Assembly (NCBI GenBank): GCA_022823305.1
Contig: JAJDXK010000150.1
Location: 1 to 64,000, forward strand
Source of the DNA: Alphaproteobacteria bacterium
Lineage (GTDB): Bacteria; Pseudomonadota; Alphaproteobacteria; UBA828
Reading direction: 5' to 3'
DNA length: 64,000 bases
The position numbers and the translations under genes are program-made. The notes below the pieces were generated by a model. The model was not told the DNA's origin. It made no database searches and worked only from the letters and a program-made list of their open reading frames with translations. Of this stretch, positions 43,803-53,432 are shown in pieces; positions within the stretch are counted from its first letter, which is position 1, and every line of letters starts with the position of its first letter.

Positions 43803-44693
43803 ATGTATCCAGCGCCGATTGAGGCCTATTTTGCGCCGCGCAGCATCGACGAGGCGCTCCAGTGCCTCGCCGAGGCGGGCGACGACGCCACCTTCATCGC
43901 CGGCGGCATGAGCCTGATGCAGGCGATGAAGGCGCGGCTGGTCGAGCCCCGCGTCCTGATCGACCTGAACGAGGTCGAGGAGCTGCGCGGCCTCGCCCGG
44001 GGTCCCCGCAGCCTCACCGTGCGCCCCATGACCCGCTACCGCGAGCTCGCCGCGACCTCGGCCCTGCACGGCGCGCTGCAGGCGCTGGGCGACGCCGCGG
44101 CGACGGTGGGCGACCGGCAGGTGCGGAACGCCGGCACCATCGGCGGCAGCCTGTGCTGGAACTACGTCGCCTCCTGCATGCCGAGCGCCTGCCTCTGCCT
44201 CGATGCGACCCTCGTGCTCGCCTCGCTGGCCGGTGGCACGCGCAGCGTGCCCATCAAGACGTTTCTCGTCGGGCCGCTCGAGACCGCGCGGCGCGACGAC
44301 GAGCTGCTGATAGAGATCGTCTTCCCCGCCAGCATCCGGCGCGGCGTCGGCAGCGCCTACAGGAAGTACGGCGGCGCGGTGGACGGCCTGCCCATCGTCG
44401 GCATCGCGGCCCAGGTCGAGGTCGACGAGGCCGGGCTCTGCACGCACGCACGCTTCAGCGTCGGCGGGATCCTGCCGACCGCTCGGGCCTTCGACGGCGT
44501 GGGCGAGATCCTGCGCGGCCGGCCGGGGACGCCCGCGGCCTTTGCCGAGGCCGCGGCCGCGGCCGCAGACGCGATCGAGACCCAGGGCGACCACCTCGCC
44601 AGCGCCGGCTATCGCAGGGTCCTGATCCGCACCCTCGGCCGCGACGTGCTGGCCGAGGCCCACGCCCGCGCCAGCAACGGGGCGGGACGGTGA
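43803..44693 (+). CDS. Molybdenum hydroxylase FAD subunit (CoxM-like)
   Basis: A 296 aa FAD-binding subunit of a xanthine-dehydrogenase-family enzyme. FAD motifs: FIAGGMSLMQAMK (about 35-47) and VRNAGTIGGSLCWN. It transfers electrons from the 2Fe-2S subunit to an acceptor. Its stop overlaps the GTG of the small subunit. First gene of the operon divergent from the BMP transporter; a -10-like CATAGT lies at 43788-43793. Confidence 0.93.
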   Translation: MYPAPIEAYFAPRSIDEALQCLAEAGDDATFIAGGMSLMQAMKARLVEPRVLIDLNEVEELRGLARGPRSLTVRPMTRYRELAATSALHGALQALGDAAATVGDRQVRNAGTIGGSLCWNYVASCMPSACLCLDATLVLASLAGGTRSVPIKTFLVGPLETARRDDELLIEIVFPASIRRGVGSAYRKYGGAVDGLPIVGIAAQVEVDEAGLCTHARFSVGGILPTARAFDGVGEILRGRPGTPAAFAEAAAAAADAIETQGDHLASAGYRRVLIRTLGRDVLAEAHARASNGAGR

Positions 44694-45205
44694 AGAAGGA
44701 GATCACCGTCACCGTCAACGGCGAGGCCATCACGCACACCGTGCCGCTCCGCCTGCTTCTCGTGGACTTCATCCGCGACGAGTGCGGGCTCACGGGCACG
44801 CACGTCGGCTGCACCTACGAGGGCCGCTGCGGCGCCTGCACGGTGCAGGTGGACGGGCGCGCGCTCAAGTCCTGCATGAAGCTCGCGGTGCAGGCCGACG
44901 GCAAGGAGGTGACGACGGTCGAGGGGCTCGCCCGCGAGGACAGGCTGCACAACCTGCAGAAGGCCTTCAGCCGCTACCACGCGCTGCAGTGCGGCTACTG
45001 CACCGGCGGTATCCTGATGAACGCCGTCGACTTCCTGAACGAGAACATCAACCCGAGCGAGGACGAGGTGCGCCGCGCGCTGGTCGGCAACCTCTGCCGC
45101 TGTACCGGCTACAGCCACATCGTCGAGGCGATCCTCGCCGCGTCGGCCATGCGCCACGGGCTGAAGCCCGTGCCGCCGCCGGCGGAGACCGAGCCCGCGC
45201 CGTGA
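44690..45205 (+). CDS. Molybdenum hydroxylase 2Fe-2S subunit (CoxS-like)
   Basis: A 171 aa subunit with both clusters: plant-ferredoxin-type GCTYEGRCGACTV (about 40-53) and the helical-domain CGYCTGG plus CRCTGY. It starts with GTG overlapping the FAD subunit stop and ends overlapping the large subunit start, as usual for these operons. Confidence 0.94.
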   Translation: MKKEITVTVNGEAITHTVPLRLLLVDFIRDECGLTGTHVGCTYEGRCGACTVQVDGRALKSCMKLAVQADGKEVTTVEGLAREDRLHNLQKAFSRYHALQCGYCTGGILMNAVDFLNENINPSEDEVRRALVGNLCRCTGYSHIVEAILAASAMRHGLKPVPPPAETEPAP

Positions 45206-47610
45206 GCACGGCCGGCGAGACGGGCTGGATCGGCCGCTCGCTCGCGCGCCGCGAGGACGCGCGCCTGCTCGCGGGCCGCGGCGAATACCTCGCCGACCTG
45301 CGCGTGCCCGATTGCCTGCACCTCTGCTTCGTCCGCTCTGCCCACGCGCACGCCAGGATCGGCGCGGTCCGGCTGGAGGCGGCGCTGGCGATGCCCGGCG
45401 TGGCGGGCGCCATCACCGGGGCGGAGCTGTCTCGGGAGGTGCAGGGGCAGAGAATCCCGGTGCTGATCCCAGCCTTCCCCGCCCGGTATCGCCAGTACTG
45501 GCCGCTGGCGGTGGACGAGGTCTACTGGCACGGCGAGCCGCTGGCCGCGGTGCTGGCCGAGGACAAGTACGTCGCCGAGGACGCCGCCGCCGCAGTCGAG
45601 GTCGACTACGAGCCGCTGCCCGCGGTCACCGACGCCGAGGCGGCGCTGTGCGCGGGCTCGCCCCGCGTCTACGACGACTGGGACGACAACGAGATCTTCG
45701 CCACCGGCTACACCGGCGGCTTCGAGGCGGAGGGCATCGCCCGGAACGACGCCGAGGTGGACGCGCTCTTCGCCGGGGCAGACGTGGTGCTCAGCCAGCG
45801 CTTCCGCACCCAGCGCTGCGGCGTCTGCCCGATCGAGACCCGGGGCGCGCTCGCGCTCTGGAGCGACGCGGACGGGCTCACCCTGCACCTCACCACCCAG
45901 CGCCCCCATATCGAGCGGCTTGCGCTCGCCGACCTGCTCGAGCTCTCGACCTCGGAGGTGCGGGTGATCGCGCCGCGCGACCAGGGCGGGGGCTTCGGGG
46001 TCAAGGCGCCCTTCTACCGCGAGCACGTGGTCGTCTGTCACCTCGCGCGCAAGCTGCGGCGGCCGGTGCGCTGGATCGAGACGCGCGAGGAGCACCTGAT
46101 GACGGTGAGCCAGGAGCGCGACCAGATCCACGACCTCGAGATCGCGGCGGACAGCGAAGGGCGCATCCTCGCGCTCCGCAACCGCGGGATCGGCGACGTC
46201 GGCGACGGCCGGCAGGGCGTCTACTGGGGCTTCGTCATGCCCTCGCTCGGCTCGGTGATGCTGCCCAACGCCTATGCGATTCGGCACGCGGACATCAAGC
46301 TGCGCTGCGCCGTCACCAACAAGACCTGCCTCAGCCCGTCGCGCTCCTTCGGCGCGTTGCCGACGCGCTTCGCGCTGGAGCGCGGCCTCGACATGCTGGC
46401 GCGCCGGCTCGGCCTGGAGACCGCGGAGCTGAAGCGCAGGAACCTGATCACCGACTTCCCCTACACGACCGTCACCGGCGTCCACCACGACAGCGGCGAC
46501 TACGTGAAGGCGTGGGACACGCTGCTGGAGAGGGTCGACCTTCCCGGCTTCCGCGCGCTGCAGGCCGAGGCCCGCACGCAAGGCCACTATCTCGGCATCG
46601 GCTTCGCCTGCGGCGCCGAGTTCTCGGGCATCCCGTCCGACGTGCTCGTGCCGCTGGAGAACCAGCCCGGCTACGGCGTCGTCACCATGCGCATCGACCC
46701 GCGCGGCAAGGTCGCCATCCACGAGGGCGACGCGCCGCAGGGCCAGAGCCACGAGACCACCATGGCGCAGGTCGCGGCCGACGCCTTCGGCATCCACCCG
46801 GACGACGTGAGCGTGCGCCACGGCGACACCGGCACCACGCCGCTCAGCTCGGGCACCATCGGCGCGCGCGGGGCCTCCTACACCGTCGCCGCCATCGCCG
46901 AGGCCGCGGCCGCGCTCAAGGCCAAGATGGCGCGCTACATGATCCACGACCACGGGCTGGAGGACGCCGACCCCGCCGACTTCGCCTTCCAGGGCGGCGC
47001 GGTCGTCTACGAGAAGGACGGCAACGTCCGGCGCGACTTCGGCGCGCTGGCGGACCGCATCGTCATGGGCTCGATCAACCTGCCGCCGGGCGAGAGCCCG
47101 GGGCTGGAGCACACCGCCTACTTCGAGGCACCCAAGCCGATGATCTGCTTCACCGCGCAGGCCGCGAAGGTCGAGGTCGACGTCGAGACCGGCCAGTTCG
47201 TCATCCTCGACTACGCCACCTGCGAGGACGTGGGCACGGTGATCAACCCCATCGTCGTCGAGGGGCAGGTGCAGGGCGGCGTGGTGCAGGGCATGTCGAA
47301 CGCGATGTTCGAGGAGTTCCTCTACGACGAGAACGGGCAGCAGATGACGGCGGACTTCGAGACCTATCGCCTCGCGTCCGCGGCCGACGTGCCCACCGTG
47401 ACGGTCAGCCACGCGCCGACCCCCTGCCCGGACCATCCGATGGGCGTGCGCGCGGTGGGCGAGGGCCGGCCGGGGCCGGTGCCGGGCGCGCTCGCCAACG
47501 CCATCTGCGACGCGCTCGCGCCCTTCGGCGTCGAGATCACGGCGCTCCCGCTCAAGCCCGAGACGATCCTGGCGCTGATCGAGGCGGGCCGCGCCGGCGA
47601 GGGCGCGTAG
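45202..47610 (+). CDS. Molybdenum hydroxylase large (Mo-cofactor) subunit
   Basis: An 802 aa catalytic subunit. DQGGGFGVKAPFYREH is the Q-loop/Mo-cofactor block, the C-terminal GVRAVGEG carries the catalytic Glu, and the active-site loop reads LSPSRSFGALPTRFALER. CO dehydrogenases have AYxCSFR there and purine-type enzymes usually YRGxG, so this is a form II enzyme with an atypical Ser in place of Tyr. A hydroxylation of an N-heterocycle or aldehyde is likely; the substrate is unknown. GTG start. Confidence 0.93.
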   Translation: MSTAGETGWIGRSLARREDARLLAGRGEYLADLRVPDCLHLCFVRSAHAHARIGAVRLEAALAMPGVAGAITGAELSREVQGQRIPVLIPAFPARYRQYWPLAVDEVYWHGEPLAAVLAEDKYVAEDAAAAVEVDYEPLPAVTDAEAALCAGSPRVYDDWDDNEIFATGYTGGFEAEGIARNDAEVDALFAGADVVLSQRFRTQRCGVCPIETRGALALWSDADGLTLHLTTQRPHIERLALADLLELSTSEVRVIAPRDQGGGFGVKAPFYREHVVVCHLARKLRRPVRWIETREEHLMTVSQERDQIHDLEIAADSEGRILALRNRGIGDVGDGRQGVYWGFVMPSLGSVMLPNAYAIRHADIKLRCAVTNKTCLSPSRSFGALPTRFALERGLDMLARRLGLETAELKRRNLITDFPYTTVTGVHHDSGDYVKAWDTLLERVDLPGFRALQAEARTQGHYLGIGFACGAEFSGIPSDVLVPLENQPGYGVVTMRIDPRGKVAIHEGDAPQGQSHETTMAQVAADAFGIHPDDVSVRHGDTGTTPLSSGTIGARGASYTVAAIAEAAAALKAKMARYMIHDHGLEDADPADFAFQGGAVVYEKDGNVRRDFGALADRIVMGSINLPPGESPGLEHTAYFEAPKPMICFTAQAAKVEVDVETGQFVILDYATCEDVGTVINPIVVEGQVQGGVVQGMSNAMFEEFLYDENGQQMTADFETYRLASAADVPTVTVSHAPTPCPDHPMGVRAVGEGRPGPVPGALANAICDALAPFGVEITALPLKPETILALIEAGRAGEGA

Positions 47611-47677
47611 CCCCGCCCAGCCGGCACCCCGCCGCCGGCGAGAGCGCGCCCGAACGCCCCGACACCCCCAGGACGCC

Positions 47678-49087
47678 GTGCAGGGACTCGCCGCATCGCT
47701 TGCCGTCTACTTCGAGCGGCGCATGGCGCGCATCCTCCTGCTGGGCGTGGTCAGCGGCTTCCCCTGGGTGCTGATCGGCTCGAGCCTCACCCTCTGGCTG
47801 AAGGAGGAGAGCCTGGGGCGCGGCACCATCGGCTGGGCCGGGCTCATCTTCGGCGTCTACGCCTTCAACTTCCTGTGGGCGCCACTGATCGACCGGGTGC
47901 GGCTGCCCTGGCTCTCCGCCCGGATCGGCCAGCGGCGGGCCTGGATTCTCGCCCTTCAGGCGGTGATCCTCGTCTGCCTCGTGCTCTGGAGCACGACCGA
48001 GCCCACGGGCAACCTCGGCGCCGTCATCGCCATCGGGCTCGCCATCGCCGTCGCCTCGGCGACCCAGGACATCGCCATCGACGCGCTCAGGATCGAGCAG
48101 ATGAGCCGGGCCGAGGGGGAGGCGATGGCGGCCGGCGCGGCGATGGCGGTTGTCGGCTGGTGGACCGGCTTCAAGATCGGCGGCATCGTCGCGCTGCACG
48201 TGGCCCAGGCCTTCCAGGATGCGGGCGTCGAGCGCTACTGGCAGGCGACCTTCCTGGTGCTCGGCGTCGTGATCGTGCTCTGCAACGTGGGCCTGCTCTT
48301 CGTGCGCGAGGCGTCCGCCGCGGAGCGCGACGCCGCCCAGGCCGAGGACGAGGGGCGGATCGCGAAACGCCTCGCGCTGCCCGGCCCGCTCGGCCGCGCC
48401 GCCGCCTGGCTCGGCGGCACCGTGATAAGCCCGCTCGCGCGCTTCTTTCGCCAGAACGGCGTCGCCATCGCCTGCGCGGTGCTGGGCTTCGTCTTCCTCT
48501 TCAAGATCGGCGAGGCCTTCCTCGGGCGCATGTCGCTGGTCTTCTACACCGAGGTCGGCTTCTCCAAGTCGGACATCGCGCTCTACTCCGGCGGGCTCGG
48601 CTGGATCGTCACCGTGGGCTTCACCATCCTGGGCGGGCTCTTCGCCGTGCGCGCCGGCCTGGTGCGCGCCATGTTCCTCTCCGGCATCGCCATGGCGCTC
48701 ACCAACCTGCTCTATGCCTTCCTCGCCTGGACGGGCAAGTCCGAGGTTCTGTTCGCCGCCGCGGTGGTGATGGACGACCTCACCAGCGCGTTCGCGACCG
48801 TCACCTTCGTCGCCTTCATCTCGATGCTGGTGGACCGCACCTACACCGCGACGCAGTACGCCCTGCTCGCCTCCATCGGCACCGCGGGCAGGACGCTGCT
48901 GGCTGCGTCGTCCGGAGAGCTGGTGGACTGGCTGGAGGGCGGCTGGGGCACCTTCTTCGTGCTCACGACGCTGATGGTGCTGCCCTCGCTCGTCTGCCTG
49001 TGGCTGATCCGCCGCAAGCTCAGCGCCATGCTGGCCGGCGCGCGGGTCAGGCTGTTCGGCAAGGCGGCGGACGACGCGCCCGGCTAG
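47678..49087 (+). CDS. AmpG-like MFS transporter
   Basis: A 469 aa inner-membrane transporter. The opening LLLGVVSGFPWVLIGSSLTLWLKEE and the segment ATQDIAIDALRIE are typical of the AmpG/PAT family, which imports muropeptides. A larger central cytoplasmic loop lies around residues 215-245. GTG start. No peptidoglycan-recycling gene is adjacent except the distant nagA/nagK pair. Confidence 0.88.
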   Translation: MQGLAASLAVYFERRMARILLLGVVSGFPWVLIGSSLTLWLKEESLGRGTIGWAGLIFGVYAFNFLWAPLIDRVRLPWLSARIGQRRAWILALQAVILVCLVLWSTTEPTGNLGAVIAIGLAIAVASATQDIAIDALRIEQMSRAEGEAMAAGAAMAVVGWWTGFKIGGIVALHVAQAFQDAGVERYWQATFLVLGVVIVLCNVGLLFVREASAAERDAAQAEDEGRIAKRLALPGPLGRAAAWLGGTVISPLARFFRQNGVAIACAVLGFVFLFKIGEAFLGRMSLVFYTEVGFSKSDIALYSGGLGWIVTVGFTILGGLFAVRAGLVRAMFLSGIAMALTNLLYAFLAWTGKSEVLFAAAVVMDDLTSAFATVTFVAFISMLVDRTYTATQYALLASIGTAGRTLLAASSGELVDWLEGGWGTFFVLTTLMVLPSLVCLWLIRRKLSAMLAGARVRLFGKAADDAPG

Positions 49088-49170
49088 CGCCGCGGCTTGT
49101 CCCTGTACTAGGTTGTGCGCGAACGAGAACAGGGCGGTCCCCCCGCCTGCGAGGGAGGAAGGTTCGAACC

Positions 49171-49617
49171 ATGAAGCAGATCAGCTACGTCATCCAGTTT
49201 CGCGGCTCCGCCGGCCCCAAGGCCGGCGCCGACGGCGTGCTCGAGGCCCATACCTCCGGCTCGGCCTCCACCATCACCACCTCGGTCGACGACGGCGGTG
49301 TCGATGCCGCCATCGAGGCCATCGCCGGGAACGGCGTGAGCTTCGACTCCGAGGTCTATCCCAACGAGGACGGGAGCTTCACGGAGTCCGGCACGCTCGA
49401 CTTCGGCGGCGGCAACAGCTTCGCCTTCAGCACGCGGGGCACCGGCGAGATGGGGCCGAGCGCGGATTCCAACCTCACCCACGGCGGCATCTGCTGGAAG
49501 GTGGACTCCGGCACGGGCATCTTCGAAGGCGCGAGCGGGATCATCACCTCCAACTTCACGGTGAGCGGCAGCGGCGAGGTGTGCGACAACCAGTGGGGCG
49601 TGATCTTCCTGCGCTAG
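49171..49617 (+). CDS. Small beta-barrel-like protein of unknown function
   Basis: A 148 aa protein without a signal peptide, Gly/Ser/Thr-rich and predicted mainly beta. The second half contains WKVDSGTGIFEGASGIITSN and ends DNQWGVIFLR. The GTGxFEGAxG pattern recalls allene-oxide-cyclase-barrel or dirigent-like proteins, so a lipocalin-like barrel is my guess; no catalytic role can be named. GAGGGAGGAAGG precedes the ATG, so expression is likely. Confidence 0.75.
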   Translation: MKQISYVIQFRGSAGPKAGADGVLEAHTSGSASTITTSVDDGGVDAAIEAIAGNGVSFDSEVYPNEDGSFTESGTLDFGGGNSFAFSTRGTGEMGPSADSNLTHGGICWKVDSGTGIFEGASGIITSNFTVSGSGEVCDNQWGVIFLR

Positions 49618-49672
49618 CGCGAAGCCGGCGGCGCGGGGCGGCGCCGTCTGTCGTGCCTGTCGGGAGCTTCGG

Positions 49673-50119
49673 ATGCTGAGCGACGAGATGCAGGCGCTGA
49701 TCCGGAGCTTCTCGGCCGGTGCCGTCGCCACCGTGAACGCCGACGGCACGCCCGCGGTCTCGCCCAAGGCGACCTTCGTGGTGCTGGATTCCCGCACCCT
49801 CGCCTTCGGCCACATCCGCTCGCCAGGGACGGTCGCGAACCTGCGCCGCAACCCGGCGGTCGAGGTCTGCTTCACCGACGTCCTCAGGCGCAAGGCGGTG
49901 CGCGTCACGGGCACCGCCACCGTCGTCCGCCGCGCCGATGCCGGCGCCGCCCTCGAGGCCGCCTTCGAGGCCGCGTGGGACCCCTACCGGCCGCACATGG
50001 GCGCCTACGTGACGATCGCGGTGACGGCGGCCGAGTTGATCCTCTCGCCGGCCTACGACCTCGGCTTCGGCGAGGACGAGCTGCACAGGGTCAACCTGGA
50101 AAAGCTGAACGCGCTCTGA
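49673..50119 (+). CDS. Pyridoxamine 5'-phosphate oxidase-fold protein
   Basis: A 148 aa split-barrel flavin-binding protein. AVATVNADGTPAVSPKAT (about 17-34) and NLRRNPAVEVCF are the usual flavin-contact blocks. These small proteins bind FMN, F420 or heme and reduce diverse substrates; the specific reaction is unknown. It lies 43 bp upstream of creatinase, so they may be cotranscribed. Confidence 0.87.
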   Translation: MLSDEMQALIRSFSAGAVATVNADGTPAVSPKATFVVLDSRTLAFGHIRSPGTVANLRRNPAVEVCFTDVLRRKAVRVTGTATVVRRADAGAALEAAFEAAWDPYRPHMGAYVTIAVTAAELILSPAYDLGFGEDELHRVNLEKLNAL

Positions 50120-50162
50120 GCGGCATTCGGGCCGCACCACCGTCCGCAACCACCGGAATGAC

Positions 50163-51374
50163 GTGGCGACAATGGAACAGCTCAAGACGATCCGCAACGG
50201 CGAGAAGGTGAAGCCCACCTTCTCCGCGGGCGAGATGAAGCGCCGGCTCGCGGCCCTGCGCGCCCACATGGCGGAGCGGCAGATCGACGCCTGCCTCTTC
50301 ACCTCGATCCACAACGTCCACTACTTCAGCGACTTCCTCTACACCTCCTTCGGGCGCGCCTACGGCCTGGTGGTGACGCACGAGGGCCAGACCACGATCT
50401 CGGCCAACATCGACGCGGGCCAGCCGTGGCGGCGCACCTTCGGCGACAACGTGGTCTACACCGACTGGCACCGGGACAACTACTTCGTGGCGGTGAAGCG
50501 GCTGATCCCGGACGGCGCGCGCGTCGGCATCGAGTACGACCACGTCCCGGTCGAGATGCTGCGCAAGCTGCAGGGCGCGCTGCCGGCGGCGGAGCTGGTG
50601 GACGTGGCCAAGGCCGCCATGCGCATGCGCATGGTCAAGTCGGACGAGGAGATCGCCTGGATCCGCGAGAGCGCGCGCATTGCCGACATCGGCGGCGCGG
50701 CCTGCGTCGAGGCGATCGCCGTCGGCGTGCCCGAGTACGAGGTGGCGCTGCATTCGACCCGCGCCATGGTGCGCGCGATCGGCGAGCGCCAGCCCCACGT
50801 GGAGCTGATGGACACCTGGACCTGGTTCCAGTCCGGCATCAACACCGACGGCGCGCACAACCCCGTCACCGCGCGCCGGATCGAGCGCGGCGACATCCTC
50901 AGCCTCAACTGCTTCCCCATGCCGGCGGGCTATTGCACGGCGCTGGAGCGCACGCTCTTCGCCGAGGAGTGCGCGGACGAGCACCTGCGGCTGTGGGAGA
51001 TCAACGTCGAGGTGCACGAGGCGGGGATCGCGCTGATCAAGCCGGGCGCGCGCTGCTGCGACATCGCCGCCGAGCTCAACGCGATCTACGAGCGCCACGG
51101 CCTGCTGCCCAACCGCACCTTCGGCTACGGCCACAGCTTCGGCGTGCTCTGCCACTACTACGGCCGCGAGGCGGGGCTCGAGCTGCGCGAGGACGTGGAG
51201 ACGGTGCTGGAGCCCAACATGGTGGTCTCCATGGAGCCGATGATCATGATCCCCGAGGGCCAGCCCGGAGCCGGCGGCTACCGCGAGCACGACATCCTGG
51301 TGGTGGGCGAGGACGGCGCCGAGGACATCACCGGGTTCCCCTACGGGCCCGCGCACAACATCGTCCGCAACTGA
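50163..51374 (+). CDS. Creatinase (creatine amidinohydrolase)
   Basis: A 403 aa enzyme hydrolysing creatine to sarcosine and urea. It is unusually close to the characterised Pseudomonas creatinase across its whole length. His232 (in GAHNPVT), Glu262 (in ALERTLF) and Glu358 (in SMEPM) fall at the numbering known there. Pita-bread fold of the M24 peptidase type, without its metal-ligand set. No creatininase or sarcosine oxidase is adjacent. Neighbours are a flavin-binding PNPOx protein and a DMT transporter. Confidence 0.96.
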   Translation: MATMEQLKTIRNGEKVKPTFSAGEMKRRLAALRAHMAERQIDACLFTSIHNVHYFSDFLYTSFGRAYGLVVTHEGQTTISANIDAGQPWRRTFGDNVVYTDWHRDNYFVAVKRLIPDGARVGIEYDHVPVEMLRKLQGALPAAELVDVAKAAMRMRMVKSDEEIAWIRESARIADIGGAACVEAIAVGVPEYEVALHSTRAMVRAIGERQPHVELMDTWTWFQSGINTDGAHNPVTARRIERGDILSLNCFPMPAGYCTALERTLFAEECADEHLRLWEINVEVHEAGIALIKPGARCCDIAAELNAIYERHGLLPNRTFGYGHSFGVLCHYYGREAGLELREDVETVLEPNMVVSMEPMIMIPEGQPGAGGYREHDILVVGEDGAEDITGFPYGPAHNIVRN

Positions 51375-51483
51375 AACGGTCCCCGGTTCGCAGGCGACGC
51401 CGGCCGGGGGGCAGGAAGGCCGGCCGGCGCGGGCCGGCGCGGGAGCAGGCGAGCCGCAGCCGGGGCGCGGCGGAGGATGGCAC

Positions 51484-52425
51484 GTGACAGAGCCCGTGGC
51501 GAAAGCGGATCCGCCTGCGCTGCTCTGGCCGGCGCTGCTGCTGGTCGTCTCGGCCCTGGGCTGGGGGCTGCTCTACTCGCTCAACCGCTTCGCGACGACC
51601 GACGGCATCCCCTTCATCCCCTACGTCTTCTGGATGGGCGTGGGCGCGGCGCTCATCCTGCTGGGCTTCGGCGCGGCGTTCCGCACCCTGCCCAGTCTCT
51701 CGTGGGCGCACCTGCGCGGCTACCTCGTGCTCGGCACCATCTCCTTCGGCATGACCTACACGGTGCTGGCCTTCGTCGCGCCCAAGGTGCCGGCGGGGGT
51801 GCTGGGGCTGGGCGCGACGCTCACGCCCATCCTCACCTACCCGGCCGCCGCCTTCTTCCGCATGGACCGCTTCCGCGCGATCCGCACCATGGGCCTGGTC
51901 CTCGGCGTCGGCGGCGTGGCGCTGGTGGTGGTGCCCGAGACCAGCCTCCCCACCCGCGACATGGTGCCCTGGGTCCTGCTGAGCTTCGCGGCTCCGGTGC
52001 TCTATGTCGCCAACGCGCTGGTCATCGCGTGGCTCAGGCCGCCCCCCTCCGGCGCGCTGCCGCTTGCCGGCGGCATCCTCGCGACCGGGTCCGTCTTCAT
52101 GTTCGTCGTCATGGCGGCGACGGGCGACTGGTGGTGGTTCGAGGGGCCGATGACCACCGGCGACTGGGCGCTGGCGGCTGCGGCGGCCACCACGGCGCTG
52201 GTCTTCTACCTGATGATCGAGATCATCCGCCTCGCGGGCCCGGTGTTCTTCACCACGGTCAACTTCATGATCCCGCTCACCGGCATCGGCTGGGGCGTGC
52301 TCTTCTTCGACGAGCGCCACAGCGTCTGGATCTGGCTCGCGCTGGTGCTCATGCTGGCCGGGCTCTTCCTCGTCAACCGCCCGGCCACGCCGCCCGGCCG
52401 GCAGCGTGCCCCGGACGAGCCCTAG
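51484..52425 (+). CDS. EamA-family (DMT) transporter
   Basis: A 313 aa inner-membrane protein with ten hydrophobic segments arranged as two EamA repeats (about 15-150 and 160-300). GTG start. The substrate is unknown; metabolite or amino-acid export or uptake is typical. It follows creatinase by 109 bp and its TAG stop overlaps that of the convergent luciferase-like gene (52422-52425). Confidence 0.9.
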   Translation: MTEPVAKADPPALLWPALLLVVSALGWGLLYSLNRFATTDGIPFIPYVFWMGVGAALILLGFGAAFRTLPSLSWAHLRGYLVLGTISFGMTYTVLAFVAPKVPAGVLGLGATLTPILTYPAAAFFRMDRFRAIRTMGLVLGVGGVALVVVPETSLPTRDMVPWVLLSFAAPVLYVANALVIAWLRPPPSGALPLAGGILATGSVFMFVVMAATGDWWWFEGPMTTGDWALAAAAATTALVFYLMIEIIRLAGPVFFTTVNFMIPLTGIGWGVLFFDERHSVWIWLALVLMLAGLFLVNRPATPPGRQRAPDEP

Positions 52426-53411
52426 AACCCCGGCAAAACCTCGCGTCCGAGGATATCGAGCTGCTGCGGCAGCTCCTCGGTGGGGACGATGCAGACGACG
52501 ACCTTGCTGGCGCCCGCGTCGAAGAGCGTCTCGATCCCGGCGCGGCAGTCCTCCGGCCGGCCGGCCACGGCGAGCCAGTCCAGCCAGTCCTCCGGCATCT
52601 CGGCCTCCAGCGCGGCTGCGCCGCCCCTCTCGATCATCGCGACCAGCGCCTCGTTGGCGTCGTAGACGCCGGTGATGAGGGTCGGGCCCATCGCCGCGAG
52701 ATAGAGGGCCGCGAGCGGGCGGACCTTGGCACGGGCGACGGCAGGGTCCTCGTCCACGCTGGCGATGACGTAGGTCACCAGCGGGAATTCCGCCGGCAAC
52801 CCGCGCGCACGGCGGACCGCCGCGACGCGCTCCTTCACTTCCGCGACGTAGCGCGGCCCGGCGAGGGCGGAGATGACCATGCCGTCGGCGATCCCGGCGC
52901 AGAGCTCGATCGACTTCGGCCCGACCACCGCAGCCAGCACCTCGAGGTCGGGCGCGGGGTGCAGGAGCGTGACCTCGTCGTAGCCGTAGTAGGCGCCGGC
53001 ATGGCTGAGCGTCTCGCCGGCGAGCAGGCGCCGCACGTCGTCGATCGCTTCCCCGATCGAGCCCAGCACCGACTTCGGGGTGAGGCGCATCTGGCTCACC
53101 CAGGCGGGCACGCCGTGGCCCATGCCGAGGGTGAAGCGGCCCGGATAGGCGTTGGCGAGCGTCGATGCCTCCATGGCGGTGACGGCGGGGTGGCGCACCC
53201 GGTTGGAGACCGCGCCGATCCCGACGTGGATCGCCTCGGTGCTCGCAAGCGCGAGCGCGGCGCTCGCGAAGCCCGAGATCATGAAGTAGTCCTCGGCGAA
53301 CCAGAGGTCGGAGAAGCCGCAGCGCTCGACCTGCCGGCTCAGGCTCACGAGGTCCTTCGGCTGCGCGTCGCCGAGAATGAAGACCCCCACGGGACGGGAA
53401 GCGGTGGGCAT
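52422..53411 (-). CDS. Luciferase-like (LLM) flavin-dependent oxidoreductase
   Basis: A 329 aa TIM-barrel of the bacterial luciferase superfamily, in the F420/FMN-dependent group. The N-terminal FSDLWFAEDYF, the IHVGIGAVSNRVRHPAVTAM segment and YPGRFTLGMGHG are family blocks. The MER-like group often uses F420, but FMN cannot be excluded. Together with the adjacent FAD monooxygenase it forms a two-gene minus-strand unit. Confidence 0.9.
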   Translation of the reverse strand: MPTASRPVGVFILGDAQPKDLVSLSRQVERCGFSDLWFAEDYFMISGFASAALALASTEAIHVGIGAVSNRVRHPAVTAMEASTLANAYPGRFTLGMGHGVPAWVSQMRLTPKSVLGSIGEAIDDVRRLLAGETLSHAGAYYGYDEVTLLHPAPDLEVLAAVVGPKSIELCAGIADGMVISALAGPRYVAEVKERVAAVRRARGLPAEFPLVTYVIASVDEDPAVARAKVRPLAALYLAAMGPTLITGVYDANEALVAMIERGGAAALEAEMPEDWLDWLAVAGRPEDCRAGIETLFDAGASKVVVCIVPTEELPQQLDILGREVLPGF

Positions 53412-53432
53412 GACCGGTATCCTCTGTGCGTG

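Noticed and set aside
51410-51450. GGCCGGCGCG direct repeat before the EamA gene
   Set aside because: A very short low-complexity GC repeat with no sign of function.
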